Source: Staphylococcus xylosus NJ (GTDB lineage: Bacteria; Bacillota; Bacilli; Staphylococcales; Staphylococcaceae). From it: 64,000 nt of DNA. The notes beneath the pieces are model-generated. The model did not search any database. It saw only the letters and a list, made by a program, of their open reading frames with translations, and had not been told where the DNA came from. Positions 1-9,768 of this stretch are shown here, piece by piece (the first letter of the stretch is position 1; each line of letters starts with the position of its first letter). The DNA is taken from assembly GCF_000338275.1 (NCBI RefSeq), contig NZ_ANMR01000006.1, forward strand, positions 124,001-188,000. The letters run 5' to 3'. Both the position numbers and the translations under genes were made by a program.

Positions 1-1300
1 TTACTTTTAATTCAATTACTTCACGTAATTGACGTTTAACATCTTCAATTGGTAGTTCACGAACTACTGGATCTAAGAAACCATGAATAACTAGGCGCTC
101 TGCTTCTTGACGAGAAATACCACGACTCATTAAGTAGTATAATTGCTCTGGGTCCACGCGGCCAACTGAAGCTGCGTGTCCTGCTTCTACGTCATCTTCA
201 TCAATTAATAAAATTGGATTAGCATCTCCACGAGCATTTTCAGATAACATCAATACACGAGATTCTTGGTTAGCATTTGATTTAGCGCCACCATGTTTGA
301 TGTATCCAATACCATTAAATACTGTTGAGGCACTTTCAAGCATAACACCATGTTTTAAAATATAGCCATTTGTTTCTTTACCATATTGCACAATTTTTGA
401 TGTTAAATTAACTTTTTGGCTACCTGTACCAACAACCACAGATTTTAATTCACTTTCTGAACGGTCACCAATTAAGTTTGTTGTATTATCAATAATCTGG
501 CTACCTTCATTCATAAGTCCAAGTGCCCAATTAATTGTAGCATCTGCTTGAGTAACACCACGGCGGATAATATGACCAGTAAAGCCTTTATCTAAATAAT
601 CTACAGAACCATAAGTAATTTTTGAGTTTGCTCCAGCATTTACTTCTGAAATGATATTCAATTGGCTACCTTCACCACTAGCATTTGATAGATAGTTTTC
701 AACATATGTCACTTCTGCACTTTCCTCTGTGCTAATAATGACATGATTGTAGAAACTTGCTTGTTCATCGTCATGTAAGACAACATATTGAATTGGGTGT
801 TCTACAACTACATTTTTAGGTACATATACAAATACGCCACCGTTTAATAATGCTGTGTGTAGTGCTGTTAATCTGTGTTCATCAACAGTAACAGTTTCAT
901 TCATGAAATATTGTTTTACTAAATCTGGATGATTAACTAATGCCTCAGATAAACCTTCAACAATAACGCCATCATTTTTTGCAGAATCAGAAACTTTAGT
1001 AAAAGCCAATGTATTATTATGTTGAATAATCAAATTCTCAGAATTATCTATATCGATAATATCTTTTACTGCTTCTGGTAATTCTTCTAACGTATGATAT
1101 ACGCTACCTGTTGTTTCGTGTTGCTTAAATGAGTCAAAATCCCATCTGTTAATTTTTGTTTTATCTGGTTTTGGCATTTCTAAAGTTTCAGTTAATTTTA
1201 ACGCTTCTTTACGTAATTCTGTTAGCCAAGTAGGTTCATTATGGGCTTGTGAATATTCAACTAGTTGCGCTTCAGAAATGTTCAAAGTTTCAGTCGTCAT
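1..1300 (-). CDS. sufD: Fe-S cluster assembly protein SufD, 3' end cut by window
   Basis: SufD is part of the SufBCD scaffold that assembles iron-sulfur clusters in the cytosol, powered by the SufC ATPase encoded just upstream in the same operon. The reading frame opens with ATG at 1300 (MTTETLNISEAQLVEY) behind a clear Shine-Dalgarno and stays open to the window edge, giving 433 codons; the last visible residues read RQLREVIELKV. The family is about 435 residues long in staphylococci, so only one or two residues and the stop are missing. The TTA at the very edge is out of frame and is not the stop. sufC lies about 100 bp upstream on the same strand. Confidence 0.93.
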   Translation of the reverse strand, partial: MTTETLNISEAQLVEYSQAHNEPTWLTELRKEALKLTETLEMPKPDKTKINRWDFDSFKQHETTGSVYHTLEELPEAVKDIIDIDNSENLIIQHNNTLAFTKVSDSAKNDGVIVEGLSEALVNHPDLVKQYFMNETVTVDEHRLTALHTALLNGGVFVYVPKNVVVEHPIQYVVLHDDEQASFYNHVIISTEESAEVTYVENYLSNASGEGSQLNIISEVNAGANSKITYGSVDYLDKGFTGHIIRRGVTQADATINWALGLMNEGSQIIDNTTNLIGDRSESELKSVVVGTGSQKVNLTSKIVQYGKETNGYILKHGVMLESASTVFNGIGYIKHGGAKSNANQESRVLMLSENARGDANPILLIDEDDVEAGHAASVGRVDPEQLYYLMSRGISRQEAERLVIHGFLDPVVRELPIEDVKRQLREVIELKV

Positions 1301-1401
1301 ACTTTTTTCCTCCCATTTGATGATTGTATGATTTAATTCATCGGTATAAATCAAGACCTTAAATCTTCATCTAAATTAATATGTTTAATATGAGTTGAGA
1401 C

Positions 1402-2163
1402 TTATTCTGTAGCACCATACTCTTCTTTAACCCATTCGTAACCTTCTTCTTCAAGACGCTTAGCTAATTCTGGACCACCAGAAGTAACTACTTTACCACC
1501 ATACATAACGTGAACGTGATCAGGCGTAATGTAATTTAATAGACGTTGATAGTGCGTGATAATTAATGAGCCAAATTCGTCTCCACGCATTTGGTTGATC
1601 CCTTTAGAAACAACTTTTAATGCATCAATATCTAAACCTGAGTCAATTTCATCTAAAATTGCGAATTTTGGTTCTAACATCATTAGTTGAAGAATTTCAT
1701 TACGTTTCTTCTCACCGCCAGAGAAACCTTCATTTAAGTAACGTTGTGCCATATCTTGGTCGATATCTAAATAATCCATTTCTTTATCAAGTTTTTTGAT
1801 AAATTGCATTAAATTAATTTCTTCACCTTCTTCACGTTTAGCATTTATTGCTGAACGCATGAAGTCTGCATTTGTTACACCAGTGATTTCTGATGGATAT
1901 TGCATTGCTAAGAAAAGACCAGCTTTTGCACGTTCGTCAACTTCTAATTCTAAGATATTAACGCCGTCTAAGATTACTTCCCCTTTTGTTACTTCAAAGC
2001 TTGGGTGACCCATGATTGCTGATGATAACGTTGATTTACCAGTACCATTTGGCCCCATAACTGCGTGTATTTCACCTGTGTTAATTGTTAAATTAACACC
2101 CTTTAGAATCTCTTTATCTTCTATAGACACATGTAGGTCTTTAATTTCTAATGTTGATGGCAT
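1402..2163 (-). CDS. sufC: Fe-S cluster assembly ATPase SufC
   Basis: Cytosolic ABC-type ATPase of the SufBCD complex; ATP hydrolysis drives conformational changes during Fe-S cluster assembly. The 253-residue protein has a Walker A motif (GPNGTGKST, about residues 37-45), an ABC signature (FSGGEKKR) and a Walker B followed by LDEIDSGLD, the last being characteristic of SufC rather than of transport ATPases. The start at 2163 follows a strong GGAGGG site. It is the first gene of the suf operon, with sufD directly downstream and a sigma-A-like promoter about 40-70 bp upstream. Confidence 0.96.
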   Translation of the reverse strand: MPSTLEIKDLHVSIEDKEILKGVNLTINTGEIHAVMGPNGTGKSTLSSAIMGHPSFEVTKGEVILDGVNILELEVDERAKAGLFLAMQYPSEITGVTNADFMRSAINAKREEGEEINLMQFIKKLDKEMDYLDIDQDMAQRYLNEGFSGGEKKRNEILQLMMLEPKFAILDEIDSGLDIDALKVVSKGINQMRGDEFGSLIITHYQRLLNYITPDHVHVMYGGKVVTSGGPELAKRLEEEGYEWVKEEYGATE

Positions 2164-2203
2164 ACATATTCCCTCCGTATTATATGATATGTTTTTCCTA
2201 TCT

Positions 2204-2232
2204 AGTTTATAATAATTTTAATCTGCAGTCAA
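2204..2232 (-). promoter_or_regulatory. Predicted sigma-A promoter of the suf operon
   Basis: On the minus strand TTGACT (2227-2232) and TAAACT (2204-2209) are separated by exactly 17 bp and point at sufC. This is read by eye from consensus similarity; no transcript start is known from the sequence. Confidence 0.5.
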
Positions 2233-2527
2233 AAGACTGAGCACTTGTTACATCATCTAATTATAACGTAGTTATATATGAATATAAACCTTTTCTAGTG
2301 CTAAATTAAAATCGTTATTAAAACACAATGATTTTTGATAATAATACTATGGTTTTTGTAAATGATAAAAGTATCCTTAATGTTCTCAATACATTAAATG
2401 CTCTTTTTCATATTAATTCGCATTATAAATATGGTATCTACATCATTTAGTTTCTTTGTGTTTATAATATTGTATTTCACTTTTTTATGCTAATATCATT
2501 ACTACATTATTAAAAAAGGAGAAAGAT
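2233..2527. other. Intergenic region between suf operon and DUF368 gene
   Basis: Divergent intergenic stretch, very AT-rich. A Shine-Dalgarno (AAAAAGGAGAAAG) for the DUF368 gene sits at its right end. I see no small gene or strong hairpin in it. Confidence 0.5.
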
Positions 2528-3376
2528 ATGTCAAAAATTAAATGGTCTAATTTATGGAAAGGTTTTGCAATGGGTACGAGTGATTTAGTCCCCGGAGTAA
2601 GCGGTGGAACAATTGCACTGTTACTAGGCATCTATGATGATTTCATACGTTCCATTAGCGGTATTTTTTCAAAACGATTTTGGGAAAGTCTGAAATTCTT
2701 AATCCCTATTGGTCTGGGTATGGTTATCGCAATCGGAGTATTAAGTAAACTCATTAATTATTTACTTAGTACACACACAGTACCAACAATGTTCTTTTTT
2801 GTTGGACTTATCGGAGGTATTATTCCTTACCTATTGAAAACGTCTAACTTCAAACAAACGTTTAGTATACAGCATTATATATTATTGTTACTAGGCATCA
2901 TTATTATAGTAATTATTACATTACTCAATAATGGAGATAAGCACGCTGGTGAAACTTTAACATTAAATTCTGGTTTAATAATCAAATATTTTATAGCAGG
3001 TGTGTGTGCTTCTAGTGCCATGTTACTACCTGGTATATCAGGTTCATTCATGTTACTCGTCTTTGGAGTTTATGGCACAGTAATGTTTGCTATTTCAGAA
3101 TTTATGTCATTAAACTTTGCGGCAATACCTGTTTTATTAACTGTAGGTTTTGGTATTATTTGCGGATTTTTATTCTCAAGTAAATTAATTCAGTATTTAC
3201 TATCCTATTATACTTTTCTCACATATGCCCTTATTATAGGCTTTGTAGTTGGCTCACTTTACGCAGTGTTCCCAGGTCTACCTGGCACATTTATAACTTG
3301 GATTATTTCAATCATCACACTGGTATTAGGATTTGTTATTAGTTATAAACTAGGGAAAATTACAGCAGATGACTAA
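2528..3376 (+). CDS. popT: DUF368 membrane protein, PopT-type undecaprenyl-phosphate translocase
   Basis: Polytopic membrane protein of 282 residues. The DUF368 family was shown in Vibrio and S. aureus to contain undecaprenyl-phosphate translocases (PopT) that recycle the lipid carrier for wall synthesis. The family marks are visible: an N-terminal GTSDLVPGVSGGTIALLLGIYD block (residues about 16-37), and a second internal repeat near residue 155 (SAMLLPGISGSFMLLVFGVY), typical of an inverted-repeat fold, with about eight hydrophobic segments. The ATG follows AAAAAGGAGAAAG. It is divergent from suf. Function is assigned from family knowledge; the symbol is a family-level call. Confidence 0.8.
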   Translation: MSKIKWSNLWKGFAMGTSDLVPGVSGGTIALLLGIYDDFIRSISGIFSKRFWESLKFLIPIGLGMVIAIGVLSKLINYLLSTHTVPTMFFFVGLIGGIIPYLLKTSNFKQTFSIQHYILLLLGIIIIVIITLLNNGDKHAGETLTLNSGLIIKYFIAGVCASSAMLLPGISGSFMLLVFGVYGTVMFAISEFMSLNFAAIPVLLTVGFGIICGFLFSSKLIQYLLSYYTFLTYALIIGFVVGSLYAVFPGLPGTFITWIISIITLVLGFVISYKLGKITADD

Positions 3377-3558
3377 TGATTTTTAATTTGTATCATCTTT
3401 ATCTACAAATTAAATTAATAATTATTCAATTGATTGTTCGAACACCTTATTTCACATAAAGTAATTCTTTACACTAGCTATGAACTCGTACTTTTTATAT
3501 AATAGAATACCAATCAGAAATGATTGAATAAAAACATATCGGAGGAATTAATTAATTT

Positions 3559-4587
3559 TTGGGAACCTTTATTAGTTTAATTATATTTATTTTATTATTG
3601 GTGTTAACCGCATTCTTTGTGGCGACAGAATTCGCAATCGTTAAAGTTCGAACATCTAGGATTAACTCACTTGCGAACGTAGACAATAAAAAAGCGGTTG
3701 CCGCACAAAAAGTAGTTTCACACTTAGATGAATATTTAGCTGCTTGTCAACTTGGTATTACGATTACAGCTTTAGGTATTGGTATGGTCGGTGAATCTAC
3801 CTTTGAGTTTTTATTACATCCTATTTTTAGTAGTTTAGGCCTTTCAGAAACAATGATTCATATATTCACATTAATTAGTGCGTTTGTAATTGCAACTTAT
3901 TTACACGTGGTTGTCGGTGAAATGGCACCTAAAACAATTGCAATTCAAAAAGCCGAACAAATCACATTGCTAATCGCTAAGCCAATTATCATGTTTTACA
4001 AATTATTTTATCCATTTATTTACATTCTTAACGGCTCGGCAAGATTAATTTTGAAAATGTTTGGTATGCAACCTGCTAAAGAAAGTGAATTATATCATTC
4101 AGAAGAAGAATTAAAACTATTAATTAAAGAAAGCCATGAAGGTGGAGAAATTTCTGAAAATGAGTTAACACACATTAATCGTGCTTTCGCGTTTGATGAA
4201 ATGAAAATTGCAGACGGGTACTTACCACTTGAAAAAGTCTCAGTTGTTGATATCAATAGTAATATTGATGAAACTAAAGCATATGTAAGTAATGCAAACT
4301 ACACAAGATTTCCTGTAATTAAAGACAACACTACACAAATTGTAGGTTATATACATGCAAAAGATCTATTAAGTAATAATATAAATTCGCTTAAGGATAT
4401 TACTCATAGTATTCTTAAAATCAAATTAAATTCAAAATATCATCAAGTCTTAGAGCAAATGAAATCACACCAAATTCATATAGCTCTAGTGGAAGACGAA
4501 CAACAAAGTCCACTTGGTATTATCACAATGGAAAATATCTTAGAAAACATTGTCGGTGATATTAAAGACGAATACGATCAATCTTAA
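3559..4587 (+). CDS. CNNM/CorC-type (HlyC) membrane protein with CBS domains
   Basis: 342-residue protein with an N-terminal DUF21/CNNM membrane domain (four hydrophobic segments, residues about 1-150) followed by two CBS domains (about 205-335), the architecture of CorB/CorC/YhdP-type magnesium or divalent-cation efflux proteins, formerly annotated hemolysins. The C-terminal CorC transporter-associated domain is absent or very short, so it is a short version. The best start is a TTG at 3559 with GGAGG about 13 bp upstream, which is longer spacing than usual; MGTFISLIIF then leads straight into the first membrane helix. It lies 180 bp after the DUF368 gene and is followed by a strong terminator. 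Confidence 0.8.
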   Translation: MGTFISLIIFILLLVLTAFFVATEFAIVKVRTSRINSLANVDNKKAVAAQKVVSHLDEYLAACQLGITITALGIGMVGESTFEFLLHPIFSSLGLSETMIHIFTLISAFVIATYLHVVVGEMAPKTIAIQKAEQITLLIAKPIIMFYKLFYPFIYILNGSARLILKMFGMQPAKESELYHSEEELKLLIKESHEGGEISENELTHINRAFAFDEMKIADGYLPLEKVSVVDINSNIDETKAYVSNANYTRFPVIKDNTTQIVGYIHAKDLLSNNINSLKDITHSILKIKLNSKYHQVLEQMKSHQIHIALVEDEQQSPLGIITMENILENIVGDIKDEYDQS

Positions 4588-4610
4588 TAACCAAATAAGT
4601 ACAAATGATT

Positions 4611-4639
4611 CCGAGACATAATTAATGTCTCGGTTTTTT
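4611..4639 (+). terminator. Rho-independent terminator after CNNM gene
   Basis: Stem CCGAGACAT / ATGTCTCGG with a 5-nt loop followed by TTTTTTAT, 24 bp after the stop codon of the CNNM gene. Confidence 0.85.
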
Positions 4640-5202
4640 ATGTATTTTACTATCGATAGTTGTTGTTAAAACTTCAAAAAGAAATACTAAAATTACTGCT
4701 AAATATCTTTGTCAGCATTAGATTTATATGGCGGAATTATTATTGCAAAAATTGATTTCTGTAACTCCGTCTCATGAGAAGTTTTATTCAATTTTTATCA
4801 AGTGAAGCATCATAAATAAAACCCGACACATAACTTATATACGTTTTCATCTATACTGAAATGAAAGTTTATATAACATAATTGTCGGGTTTAATAATGA
4901 TAAAATATCAATAGCGAAAATGATATTTCATTCATATAATATATCAATAAATAGAGCTTTAATAAGATTCATACCTCTAATTATTTTAAGCTCTCCCATT
5001 ACAGTTAAAATTAACAATTTGAAACTAATAACATTAAATATTCAAAGTAACAGTAGTACCTTGGCATCTAACTTAGCAAATATATTAATTAAAACTTATT
5101 TATATTTTACACCTTAGAATTGTTCAATTCAAACTTAACTGTTAGGAAACACTTTATTACTCTTTCTGTTAGTATTAAATCTAAATACTAATTAATTTCG
5201 AC
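4640..5202. other. Non-coding stretch with long inverted repeat
   Basis: No convincing gene. It contains the long imperfect hairpin at 4819-4892 (separate entry). A minus-strand frame around 4925-5100 reads like protein but is interrupted by stops and could be a decayed gene; I cannot identify it. Confidence 0.4.
4819..4892. repeat. Long imperfect inverted repeat
   Basis: AAACCCGACA at 4819 pairs with TGTCGGGTTT ending at 4892, and the arms continue inward with partial pairing (CATAACTTATATA against TATATAACATA, TTTCAT against ATGAAA). The result is a roughly 74-nt hairpin with no gene nearby on either side that it would obviously terminate. It could be a structured RNA, a small palindromic element, or the terminator of a decayed gene. 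Confidence 0.55.
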
Positions 5203-5376
5203 CTACTTTTTGAAATTCTTATCAAACCAAAGTAAATAGACGATAGCACCAACTGGTACCCCAACCAATGGCGTTGTAACCAAACTTACAACAAACATAC
5301 AGGCAATAATCGTCAATACATCATTAGTACGCCATTTTTTGTTTAATAAGTAATTCCACATTTCTTTTAGACTCAT
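5203..5376 (-). CDS. Small hydrophobic membrane protein, 57 aa
   Basis: Unrecognised 57-residue protein with a hydrophilic N-terminus (MSLKEMWNYLLNKKWRTNDV), one or two membrane-spanning segments (TIIACMFVVSLVTTPLVG and PVGAIVYLLWF) and a basic tail. I chose ATG at 5376 over an upstream extension because AAGGAGT lies about 9 bp before it. It stands alone; no partner gene is visible. Confidence 0.65.
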   Translation of the reverse strand: MSLKEMWNYLLNKKWRTNDVLTIIACMFVVSLVTTPLVGVPVGAIVYLLWFDKNFKK

Positions 5377-5873
5377 TTCAATCCACTCCTTAATATTTAA
5401 AAGTAATTTATTAATAAGATGCATTTTAACAAAATCACTAATTTAACTTTTGAATTTTAGCTTTAATATATTTGTAGTTATCATTTAAAATTCAATGCAC
5501 TGATTCATTCATATTTCAAATTAGGTAACTGTACTAATTATAAAACAAATACATTAAAAAAATATCTATAACCTGGAAATCGCTCAAGTGTCAAAAACGA
5601 CATTTATTCAATATTGTTGGTAATCCAATGATAACATGTAATTAAGTAGATAAAACTAACATTGTTGTCACTCTTTAAATAGTTCAATTAAATAAGAATA
5701 TGACTTTAATTAGATTTGGTTCAAAGACCATAAATAAAATAAAGGTCCTCCCTCAAATTTAAAGCTAAAATTCTTCTAAATCATTGATGGAAATACATTA
5801 AATTATTTTTCAGATGACGATTTAATAGCTCAATTTAAAAGTGTTATCCGCTTGAAAATCAACCATCTTTTAT
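5377..5873. other. AT-rich intergenic stretch
   Basis: About 500 bp without a supported gene; short poly-A/T tracts only. Nothing conserved recognised. Confidence 0.5.
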
Positions 5874-6071
5874 TTAAAAACCCTTTCGTTTAGTTTGTCT
5901 ATACATAAATACTATTGCAACAATTATAGTTATCATATCTAGTATTTTAATGTAGCTTGAGCCTAATTTTATTACTTCAATTTGTAACCATGCTTCTATA
6001 ATTGGTAAGAAAAAATTCACTATTAATAACAAGAGTAAAATAGCTAGTAATTGTTGTTGTGATTTAGGAAT
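5874..6071 (-). CDS. Possible small membrane protein with ATT start, 65 aa
   Basis: An open frame of 65 codons encodes a protein with two hydrophobic segments (residues about 8-24 and 45-57) and a basic end (YRQTKRKGF). A strong GGAGGTGA sits 4-5 bp before an ATT codon, and no ATG, GTG or TTG lies in frame at that position. ATT is a rare but real start codon (as in infC). Alternatively the start codon has mutated and the gene is silent. Function unknown. Confidence 0.45.
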   Translation of the reverse strand: MPKSQQQLLAILLLLLIVNFFLPIIEAWLQIEVIKLGSSYIKILDMITIIVAIVFMYRQTKRKGF

Positions 6072-6322
6072 AGTATCACCTCCAAATTATTATCAAATTA
6101 TTTAATGGTCTGAATTTTAATTTAGAAATTACAAGTTTACTTTTCCACTTTTTTAGACTGAATCACATCAATAATATAGTTCAAAATTCAATTTTATATT
6201 AACATAATATTTTTGGTTTTGTACCACACATAATTAGCCTCTTCCTTTGTCCTTGAAATTCGTTAACTAAAATACACTCGCCCCGTTTATTTTAAAAATA
6301 GAATTACACACTTTAGATAGAC

Positions 6323-6354
6323 AACGCCCGCCAACATTTCTGCTGACGGGCGTT
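6323..6354. terminator. GC-rich hairpin, terminator or small-RNA element
   Basis: AACGCCCG / CGGGCGTT with further inner pairing forms a very stable hairpin that stands out in this AT-rich stretch (6072-6570 has no other supported feature). Runs of T are weak on both sides, so it may be part of a small RNA rather than a plain terminator. Confidence 0.45.
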
Positions 6355-6570
6355 CATTTCATTTAAATTATTAGTCTTTTTATTATTATAAATTACAGAG
6401 TTACTATTAATTATACAAGATACATACTCAATTAAAGGTGACTATATTACCAATTATATCTATTCAGTATCGCCCTTTATTTCATAAATTCTGTATTTTA
6501 ACCCACATAATAATAAGTGAATAAAAAGAGGATTAACAATATAAAATGTTCTTGAGTTTGAAAAAATAAC

Positions 6571-6669
6571 TCATCTATTTTTTATTCTTTTCTTCCACTC
6601 ATTTACAGTAATTGTTATCGGTAACAATACGCAACACATAGTTATTATTAAAAATAAACCAATATTCAC
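6571..6669 (-). CDS. Putative 32-aa hydrophobic peptide
   Basis: GTG at 6669, preceded by GGAGTAGAGAT, opens a 32-codon frame with one hydrophobic helix (residues about 3-21, GLFLIITMCCVLLPITI) and a basic tail ending WKKRIKNR. The layout of a single helix plus a short basic tail is that of small membrane peptides, including the type I toxins of staphylococci, but I recognise no named family and no antisense RNA is provable by eye. Confidence 0.35.
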   Translation of the reverse strand: MNIGLFLIITMCCVLLPITITVNEWKKRIKNR

Positions 6670-6916
6670 ATCTCTACTCCTTATTTGCAAAATAAACAAC
6701 ATGAAATATAATATTAAAATTAAAAAGTATTACAAATCTTAATTTTACAGCAACATAAGACTAATGATATATCTAGTGAATACCATGGCCTAATCTATTT
6801 ACTTTAAGTTTTTAAAACCTTATTTTTACTATGCTTGTACAATAAAAAATTGTTTGAATAAGCTAAGATTTCCTAACCCCAAAAATATTAACAGTCCTAT
6901 TTGAAAAGATCACACA

Positions 6917-6957
6917 AAAATAAACCCTCTAACCATCACAGTTAAAGGGTTTATTTT
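6917..6957 (-). terminator. Terminator of metNIQ
   Basis: AAATAAACCCT pairs with AGGGTTTATTT; on the minus strand the stem is followed by U-rich sequence, a few bases after the metQ stop at 6970. Confidence 0.8.
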
Positions 6958-6969
6958 TATATTTCGCTG

Positions 6970-7785
6970 TTATTTAGCTGGTACTACGGCACCATCATAT
7001 TTTTTATTGATTTCATCTTTAATTTCTTTAGATTGTAATACTTCCATCAATGCTTTGATTTTTTTATCATCTTTATGTCCTTCTTTAACAGCAATTAAAT
7101 TGGCATAAGGATTGTCTTTCGCTTTCTCTAATACAATAGAATCATCTTTAGGACTTAATTTTTGATCGATTGCAAAATTAGAGTTGATAATTACAGCATC
7201 AGCATCTTCATTTTGATAAATTTTCGGTAAGTATTCTGCAGATTGTTTATTATTAAATTTGATATCTTTTTTGTTTTCTACGATATCATCAAATTTAGCA
7301 TCTTCAATCTTCACACCGTCTTTTATTTTAATTAATCCTGCATCTTGGAAGAATTTTAAGAAACGGCCTTCTTCAGCTGGATTATTAGAAACATACACTG
7401 TGGCGCCTTTTGGTAAATCTTTTAGACTCTTATATTTTTTAGAATAAACAGCCATTGGTTCTAGATGAACATTACCTGCTGATTCTACTTTATATCCTTT
7501 ATCTTTTTTCTCAGTTTTTAAGTAAGGTGTATGTTGGAAAAAGTTTGCGTCTAATTCACCTTTATCTAATAATTTATTCGGTGTTGTATAATCATTAATT
7601 GTTTTAATCTTCAAATCATAGCCTTTATCTTTCAATAACGGCTTGGCTTTTTCTAAAATTTCAGCATGAGGAGCTGGAGAAGCACCTACTGTAATTTTTT
7701 TATCTTCACTACCTCCACTATTCCCACATGCTGCTAAAACAAGCGCTAATACAAGTACAGAAGCTAAGCTAACTAATTTTTTCAT
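6970..7785 (-). CDS. metQ: Methionine ABC transporter substrate-binding lipoprotein MetQ
   Basis: 271-residue NlpA/MetQ family protein that captures methionine outside the membrane and hands it to MetI-MetN. The signal peptide ends in the lipobox LAAC (Cys20), the anchor for lipidation, followed by the family start ITVGASPAPHAEILE and the conserved ANFFQHTPYL block. It is last in the metN-metI-metQ operon, 23 bp after metI, with AGGGGGAC as ribosome site, and is under control of the SAM riboswitch upstream of metN. Confidence 0.93.
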   Translation of the reverse strand: MKKLVSLASVLVLALVLAACGNSGGSEDKKITVGASPAPHAEILEKAKPLLKDKGYDLKIKTINDYTTPNKLLDKGELDANFFQHTPYLKTEKKDKGYKVESAGNVHLEPMAVYSKKYKSLKDLPKGATVYVSNNPAEEGRFLKFFQDAGLIKIKDGVKIEDAKFDDIVENKKDIKFNNKQSAEYLPKIYQNEDADAVIINSNFAIDQKLSPKDDSIVLEKAKDNPYANLIAVKEGHKDDKKIKALMEVLQSKEIKDEINKKYDGAVVPAK

Positions 7786-7808
7786 ATAAAAAGTCCCCCT
7801 TTTTAAGA

Positions 7809-8504
7809 TTATCTCTTATCAATTTTATTAGTAGCCCAATCACCAATAAATTGAATGATGAACACAATAATAAGGATTAAAATTGTTGAAACAAAAATAA
7901 CGTCATTTTGATTTCTAGTGAAACCTGTTAAATAAGCTAGGTTACCTAAACCACCTGCACCAATAACACCGGCTACTGCAGTAGAACCTACTAAAGCAAT
8001 CGCTGTAACAGTAATACCTGAAATTAATGCTGGCATCGCTTCAGGTAATAGTACTTTTTTGACTACTGTCCAAGTAGTGGCACCCATTGACCAAGCTGCT
8101 TCAATAACACCTTTATCAATCTCTTTAAATGCAATTTCTACAAGTCTGGCATAGAAAGGCGCCGCACTAATGATTAAAGCAGGTAATGCTCCTGTTGGAC
8201 CACTAATCGTGCCTAACACTAAACTTGTAAACGGAATTAACAATAAGATTAAAATAATAAATGGTATCGCTCTAAACAAGTTAACTATAAATGAAACAAT
8301 AGTATAGAAAACCCTCGCTATAGGTGATTTACTTTTAGCTGATAAAAAGAGTAATACACCTAATATTAAGCCTAATACAAAGGCAAAAATTGTCGAAATA
8401 ACTGTCATATAAATTGTTTCGTATGTCGCTAACCAAACTTCGTCCCAGCTGACGTTTGGCATTGTAAACATCTCGCGGAGGATGTCACTCAATGAATTAC
8501 CCAT
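7809..8504 (-). CDS. metI: Methionine ABC transporter permease MetI
   Basis: 231-residue integral membrane permease with about five helices and the EAA loop region ([22 protein letters not shown], residues about 135-156) that docks to the ATPase. It works with MetN (ATPase, upstream, 8-bp overlap) and MetQ (binding protein, downstream). The overlap with metN suggests translational coupling. Confidence 0.93.
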   Translation of the reverse strand: MGNSLSDILREMFTMPNVSWDEVWLATYETIYMTVISTIFAFVLGLILGVLLFLSAKSKSPIARVFYTIVSFIVNLFRAIPFIILILLLIPFTSLVLGTISGPTGALPALIISAAPFYARLVEIAFKEIDKGVIEAAWSMGATTWTVVKKVLLPEAMPALISGITVTAIALVGSTAVAGVIGAGGLGNLAYLTGFTRNQNDVIFVSTILILIIVFIIQFIGDWATNKIDKR

Positions 8505-9522
8505 GTCTTAACACCTCCACTGACACATGCTGTGCTTCTAAATCATTTTTAAACTTTTCGAATTTTTCTGAATTTACATCGCTCAATTGAATTACTAAGA
8601 AACCAAGCGAACCATCTTTTGTATGTTTAATATTAGCTTCTAATATATTCACATCGATATTATGCGTTTTCGTTATATATGACACGAGAGGTTGCGTGGT
8701 ATTATTCCCTGTGAAATTCAAACGAACAACATAATCATCTTCATTAAGTGACACTAAGTCGCTAATAGATTTATCAAAATCATCATTTAAATCATCTTTA
8801 ACAAAACGTTTTGTAACCGCATGTTGTGGATTCTCAAAAACTGTGGAAACTAGACCTTGTTCAATCACGCGACCGTTTTCCATAACAGCTACTTCGTCAC
8901 ATATGCGTCTAATGACATGCATTTCGTGTGTGATGATTACGATTGTTAAATTTCTTTCTTCTTTAATTTTCAATAATAATTCTAAAATTTCATCTGTTGT
9001 TTGAGGATCTAATGCACTTGTCGCTTCATCACAAAGCAATACAGTTGGTTCGTTTGCTAACGCTCGCGCAATACCGACACGTTGTTTTTGACCACCTGAC
9101 AGTTCTGAAGGATATGCACTTTCTCTACCTTTCAGTCCAACAAGTTCTACTAATTCTTTTGCCCGTTGTTTTGCTTCACGGCGAGGCACACCCGCTATTT
9201 CCAATGGAAATGTAATATTATTTAATACAGTACGCGACCATAGTAAATTAAAATGTTGAAATATCATGCTCACTTTTTGACGCTTTTTTCTTAACTGTGA
9301 TTTTGATAGCTTACCAATTGTATCTCCATCGATAATGACGTCTCCTGAAGTTGGTTGTTCGAGATTATTTAAAAGTCTAATTAAAGTACTTTTCCCCGCA
9401 CCTGAAAAACCAACTACTCCAAAAATCGAGCCTGATTGAATACTTAAATCAACATGATCTACAGCCAGTACGTCCTGTTTTTTCGTTTTGTACTTTTTGA
9501 CTATTTGATTTAACTCAATCAT
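8497..9522 (-). CDS. metN: Methionine ABC transporter ATP-binding protein MetN
   Basis: 341-residue ATPase of the methionine importer. Visible are Walker A (GFSGAGKST, about 38-46), the signature LSGGQKQR, Walker B plus D-loop ([11 protein letters not shown]) and a C-terminal NIL regulatory domain (about 265-341) that senses methionine. The frame runs open 31 codons further upstream to 9615, but that part lies inside the riboswitch expression platform. The true start is ATG 9522 ([12 protein letters not shown]) with AGGAGG a few bases before it. First gene of metNIQ. Confidence 0.94.
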   Translation of the reverse strand: MIELNQIVKKYKTKKQDVLAVDHVDLSIQSGSIFGVVGFSGAGKSTLIRLLNNLEQPTSGDVIIDGDTIGKLSKSQLRKKRQKVSMIFQHFNLLWSRTVLNNITFPLEIAGVPRREAKQRAKELVELVGLKGRESAYPSELSGGQKQRVGIARALANEPTVLLCDEATSALDPQTTDEILELLLKIKEERNLTIVIITHEMHVIRRICDEVAVMENGRVIEQGLVSTVFENPQHAVTKRFVKDDLNDDFDKSISDLVSLNEDDYVVRLNFTGNNTTQPLVSYITKTHNIDVNILEANIKHTKDGSLGFLVIQLSDVNSEKFEKFKNDLEAQHVSVEVLRHG

Positions 9523-9556
9523 TCTGTTTCCTCCTTGTGTTGCTAATCCTTCAATT

Positions 9557-9716
9557 AAAAAAATGCTTTCTCTATGTTCACCGAAGTATAGAGAAAGCAA
9601 AATCGCTTCTCTCATCTTCTAAAGCTTTAAAACTTTATGTGAATTGGCACCATTTCTATTAAAGACGGTTGCCGGGCTTCGTAGGGCACATCCCTCCACC
9701 TCTCGTGATAAGAGTT
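9557..9716 (-). promoter_or_regulatory. SAM-I (S-box) riboswitch controlling metNIQ
   Basis: Read on the minus strand, the region has the S-box hallmarks: CTCTTATCACGAGAGGTGGA at the P1/P2 start, GGGATGTGCCCTACGAAGCC, CCGGCAACCG, a later AATGGTGCCAATTC, and the closing P1 strand GATGAGAG. It is followed by the terminator hairpin TGCTTTCTCTAT / ATAGAGAAAGCA (9564-9599) with a T run at 9557-9563. High SAM stabilises the aptamer and lets the terminator form, shutting off methionine import. Aptamer about 9609-9716. Confidence 0.95.
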
Positions 9717-9768
9717 TCATTATTTAATTATTTTTAATCCTACCATCGTACTAATATTTCGTCAATAA

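Noticed and set aside
3435..3450. GTTCGAAC palindrome as a LexA operator
   Set aside because: The half-sites are directly joined; the SOS box needs four bases between GAAC and GTTC.
4920..5117. Plus-strand 65-codon frame
   Set aside because: No ribosome site and low-complexity AT-driven composition; the opposite strand looks more like a decayed gene.
9523..9615. Longer metN start
   Set aside because: The extra codons fall in the terminator and closing stem of the SAM riboswitch and have no ribosome site; ATG 9522 has a strong one.
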